Positions 5,921 through 8,431 of a stretch of 8,431 nt of DNA are shown here, piece after piece. Positions within the stretch are counted from its first letter, which is position 1; each line of letters begins with the position of its first letter. This stretch comes from Desulfobacula sp. Its GTDB lineage: Bacteria; Desulfobacterota; Desulfobacteria; Desulfobacterales; Desulfobacteraceae. The position numbers and the translations under genes are program-made. The DNA is taken from assembly GCA_029940235.1 (NCBI GenBank), contig JAOZRI010000090.1, positions 1 to 8,431 on the forward strand, written 5' to 3'. A model generated the notes under the pieces. It was not told where the DNA came from. It saw only the letters and a list, made by a program, of their open reading frames with translations, and did no database searches.

Positions 5921-7573
5921 ATGAATTACTCCAAAGTCATTCTAATTCAACCACCCATAAAAGATTTTTATTTAACAAAAAAAAGAACAATTCCTTACGG
6001 CCTTGCATCCATTGCTGCATCTGTTCAAAATGCAGGATTCAGTGTCGAAATCATTGATGCCCTTGCCACAAACAAATCAAAAACAATTACTTATCCAGAA
6101 GAGTTTTCCTCTCTTAAAAAATTTTATGGCCAAAAAGATACAACTCTCTTCTCTCTTTTCCATGAATTCAGGCATTTTGGATACTCCCATGAACATATTG
6201 CCACTCAAATAAGAGAAAAACAGCCGTTTGTTGTTGGTATCTCCTCGCTGTTTACTGCATATTTTCAAGAAGCTTTAGAGACAGCAAAGATAATTAAAAA
6301 ATTCTATCCTGCATGCAAAATTGTATTGGGAGGCCATCACCCCACACAATTTCCTGAAAAAACATTGGAATGCCCTTCCATTGATTTTATCCTGCGCGGT
6401 GATGGTGAAAAAAGTATGGCCAAACTTTGCAAGGCATTGAAATACAATTCAGATCGTGAACAAAACATTGATCTTGAACAGATTCCAGGAATTGCATTTA
6501 AAAAGAATAATTCCATCTTTATTTCAAAACCTTCATGGATAAATGATTTAAATGATATACCCCTGCCATTCTTTAATTTGATTAATCATAATTTTTACCA
6601 GAGAAAAAATAAAACTTCCACAACTGTTGTTTCAAGCAGGGGATGTCCCATGCAGTGCTCCTACTGTTCGGTATCATCTCTGGCTTCCTATGCCCCGTTC
6701 AGGCAGCGTTCAATTGAAAATGTGATACATGAAATTAAAGATCAAATCAAAAATCAGAATATTGGTTTTATTGACTTTGAAGATGAGAACCTATGTTTAA
6801 ACAAACAGTGGTTTCTCTCTCTGTTTTCAAAAATAAAACAGCTTTTTGCAAGAAAAGACATTGAACTTCGAGCAATGAATGGTCTTTACCCTCCTGCCAT
6901 TGATGAAGAGATCATCGTTATGATGAAAGAGTCAGGTTTTAAAACACTTAATCTATCTCTCGGGTCAACTTCAAAACAGCAATTAGAAAAATTTAAGAGA
7001 AAAGATGTAAGACCCTCCTTTGAAAAAGCAGTTGAACTTGCCCAGAAACACAACCTTGAATGCGTATCCTATATTATTGCAGCAGCCCCTGGACAAGGTG
7101 CACAGGACTCTCTTAAAGATCTTTTATACCTTGCACAAAAAAGAACTCTGATAGGACTCTCCATCTATTATCCAGCACCGGGAAGTGTGGACTATAAATT
7201 ATATAAAGATAAAAATATTTTTCCAAAGTATTTTAGCCTTATGCGCTCATCAGCACTTCCTTTGGATGATAAAACCTCAAGGATAGAGGCTGTTACCCTG
7301 CTGCGCCTTTCCAGAATCCTGAACTTTATGAAGCATTTAAAAGACACCTGTAAATCCATCCCAAAATCTGAACCATTTGCTGGCCAAAAAATAAAATCAT
7401 CGGACAGACAGGCAGTATCTAAAAAACTTCTTCAATACTTTCTTGATGACGGAATAATAAGAGGAGTAGATCCAGATGGCAGAATTTATTCACACCTGAT
7501 AGACCCTGATTTAACCTGCCAGTTTATAAAAAAAATAAAAACCATAACTATTTCAGGCTCTGTAACGGGTTAG
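5921..7573 (+). CDS. B12-binding-type radical SAM protein of unknown substrate
   Basis: The 550-residue product has an N-terminal cobalamin-binding-like Rossmann domain (about 1-175) and a radical SAM barrel after it. In the first part PYGLASIAASVQNAGF (25-40), VVGISS (104-109), IVLGGHHPTQFPE (134-146) and RGDGE (159-163) are characteristic; the DxHxxG motif that supplies the cobalt ligand in classical B12 proteins is absent, as in many relatives, so cobalamin binding is not proven. The barrel carries CPMQCSYC (242-249), whose three Cys bind the 4Fe-4S cluster that cleaves S-adenosylmethionine. The last 80 residues or so match nothing I recognise. I prefer ATG at 5921, one base after the transporter stop; a TTG at 5912 would add three residues and overlap that gene. 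No ribosome binding site is seen, so translation is probably coupled. Relatives include methyltransferases and cyclases (BchE- and HpnP-like); the reaction here is unknown. Confidence 0.88.
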   Translation: MNYSKVILIQPPIKDFYLTKKRTIPYGLASIAASVQNAGFSVEIIDALATNKSKTITYPEEFSSLKKFYGQKDTTLFSLFHEFRHFGYSHEHIATQIREKQPFVVGISSLFTAYFQEALETAKIIKKFYPACKIVLGGHHPTQFPEKTLECPSIDFILRGDGEKSMAKLCKALKYNSDREQNIDLEQIPGIAFKKNNSIFISKPSWINDLNDIPLPFFNLINHNFYQRKNKTSTTVVSSRGCPMQCSYCSVSSLASYAPFRQRSIENVIHEIKDQIKNQNIGFIDFEDENLCLNKQWFLSLFSKIKQLFARKDIELRAMNGLYPPAIDEEIIVMMKESGFKTLNLSLGSTSKQQLEKFKRKDVRPSFEKAVELAQKHNLECVSYIIAAAPGQGAQDSLKDLLYLAQKRTLIGLSIYYPAPGSVDYKLYKDKNIFPKYFSLMRSSALPLDDKTSRIEAVTLLRLSRILNFMKHLKDTCKSIPKSEPFAGQKIKSSDRQAVSKKLLQYFLDDGIIRGVDPDGRIYSHLIDPDLTCQFIKKIKTITISGSVTG

Positions 7574-7579
7574 AAACAA

Positions 7580-8347
7580 TTACTTTTTATGTTTTTCAAG
7601 TTCAATATGTTCGTTGACATGGGAACTTATTATCTTCTGAACCATTTGGGCAATATCATCGATTTCCATATGCGCAAATCTTGAATAGGGTATTTCATCC
7701 AGTACCTCAAGTTCCATTTTATGCCTGCCCCGGAATACTAAAGAGTATTTTGGAAGGGCATTTTTAGTATTATTGATAACAAGGGGTACAATGGGTTTTT
7801 TCGTTTTTTTTGCAAGGATAAAAGCCCCTGGCTTAAAGGGCTTAACAATGCCTGTTTTTGATCTTGTACCTTCTGGAAACATCATGATGGAAACATTTTC
7901 ATCCAATAATTGCTCACAACGCGCCATCATCTGTCTGATACTCTCTTTATCACCTCTTTTAAGTTTAACATACCCGTTTAACAGCATGTTCCAGCCAATA
8001 AAGGGCAGTTTAAATACTGCTGCCTTGGAGATCCATCTCATTGGAAAATAGAGTTGATAAACCACAAAAATATCAAGCTGGGACTGATGGTTGGATACAA
8101 ATACATAGCTTTGTTTCATATCCAGCTTGTTACGATTTTTGATTTTAACAGTCCAAAGCGGCATGAACCATATATAAAAAGATGCCCAGAAAGAGGAAAA
8201 AAGATTATTGATTACAAGGCGTTTATCAAAGGGTAGAGTAATGATTCGAATAATACAGGCAACAATGACCAAGGGCATTGAGCTTATGCCGATGAATGCA
8301 ATATATGCATAGGAGTAAAATGCAGCACCTATATTCTTAAAGTTCAT
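7580..8347 (-). CDS. plsC: 1-acyl-sn-glycerol-3-phosphate acyltransferase (PlsC-like)
   Basis: PlsC-type enzymes add the second acyl chain to lysophosphatidic acid, making phosphatidic acid for membrane lipids at the inner membrane. The 255-residue product has a hydrophobic N-terminal segment (about 11-38), then NHQSQLD (86-92, the NHx4D catalytic motif with His87 and Asp92), FPEGTRS (157-163, the phosphate-binding block) and VPLVI (187-191). Size and motif order fit the family; related lysophospholipid acyltransferases with other acceptors cannot be excluded, so the symbol is by best fit. The ATG at 8347 lies inside the end of the upstream map gene (11-base overlap), with a loose GGGAG about a dozen bases before it. 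The gene converges on the radical SAM gene with only six bases between the stops. Confidence 0.9.
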   Translation of the reverse strand: MNFKNIGAAFYSYAYIAFIGISSMPLVIVACIIRIITLPFDKRLVINNLFSSFWASFYIWFMPLWTVKIKNRNKLDMKQSYVFVSNHQSQLDIFVVYQLYFPMRWISKAAVFKLPFIGWNMLLNGYVKLKRGDKESIRQMMARCEQLLDENVSIMMFPEGTRSKTGIVKPFKPGAFILAKKTKKPIVPLVINNTKNALPKYSLVFRGRHKMELEVLDEIPYSRFAHMEIDDIAQMVQKIISSHVNEHIELEKHKK

Positions 8348-8431
8348 AGGGGGTCAAGCTCTCCCATCCTTTTTGGGTTACAAGTAAAGTCTGTTCAAAT
8401 TGTGCAGATAAAGAGCCGTCATTTGTCATGG
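8337..8431 (-). CDS. map: Methionine aminopeptidase type I, C-terminal end (cut by window edge)
   Basis: On the minus strand, an open frame enters at 8431 and ends with TAA at 8339-8337. Its last 30 residues begin MTNDGSLSAQFEQTLLVTQK and continue with a short tail rich in E, L, T and P. This is the C-terminal signature of type I methionine aminopeptidase, in which the pattern T-x-D-G-S-x-S-A-Q-F-E-x-T-x-x-V-T is highly conserved and the Glu of AQFE is a metal ligand. The enzyme removes the initiator Met after deformylation. Only about an eighth of the protein is visible; the first visible Met is internal, not a start. Its stop lies inside plsC (11-base overlap), so the two are probably one transcript. 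Confidence 0.88.
   Translation of the reverse strand, partial: MTNDGSLSAQFEQTLLVTQKGWESLTPYEL

Noticed and set aside
7562..7588. Possible rightward terminator: GTAA, 14-base loop, TTAC, then TTTTT
   Set aside because: A four-base, half A/T stem is too weak to terminate; kept only as a remark in the findings.
8054..8236. Plus-strand frames opposite plsC (also 7773-8051)
   Set aside because: They are antisense to conserved PlsC motifs and lack ribosome binding sites.

Overview
The window is an ordinary bacterial chromosomal segment, AT-rich and densely packed: eight protein genes (one cut by the right edge) and part of a tRNA gene. Protein similarity and gene set (a ribF-def-fmt-rsmB-rpe chain, delta-type Def with an acidic insert, a B12-type radical SAM protein) fit a low-GC member of the Desulfobacterota, perhaps Desulfobacterales. 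That placement is inferred from memory of family sequences, not from a search.

Layout. Positions 1-53 hold the 5' half of a tRNA-Leu(CAG) gene on the minus strand, running out of the left edge. Positions 54-262 are a divergent, very AT-rich control region with two imperfect inverted repeats and one plausible sigma70-like promoter for the plus strand. From 263 to 7573 seven plus-strand genes follow with junctions ranging from a 14-nt overlap to a 21-nt gap: ribF, def, fmt, rsmB, rpe, an Fsr-like MFS transporter, and a B12-binding-type radical SAM protein. They look like one operon. After a gap of only 6 nt, a convergent minus-strand pair occupies 7580-8431: a PlsC-like acyltransferase, preceded by the last 30 residues of a type I methionine aminopeptidase whose stop lies inside the acyltransferase start.

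How the genes fit together. Fmt puts the formyl group on initiator Met-tRNA, Def takes it off new proteins, and Map (at the right edge) then removes the methionine, so the whole N-terminal methionine cycle lies within about 7 kb. RsmB modifies the 16S rRNA near the P site. RibF makes FMN and FAD, and Rpe belongs to the pentose phosphate pathway. The only part without an obvious housekeeping role is the transporter and radical SAM pair at the operon end, with a 1-nt junction. It is the best candidate for an undescribed function, perhaps making and exporting (or importing and modifying) a small molecule, but the sequence alone does not show a substrate. There are no CRISPR arrays, insertion sequences, phage genes or broken genes here.
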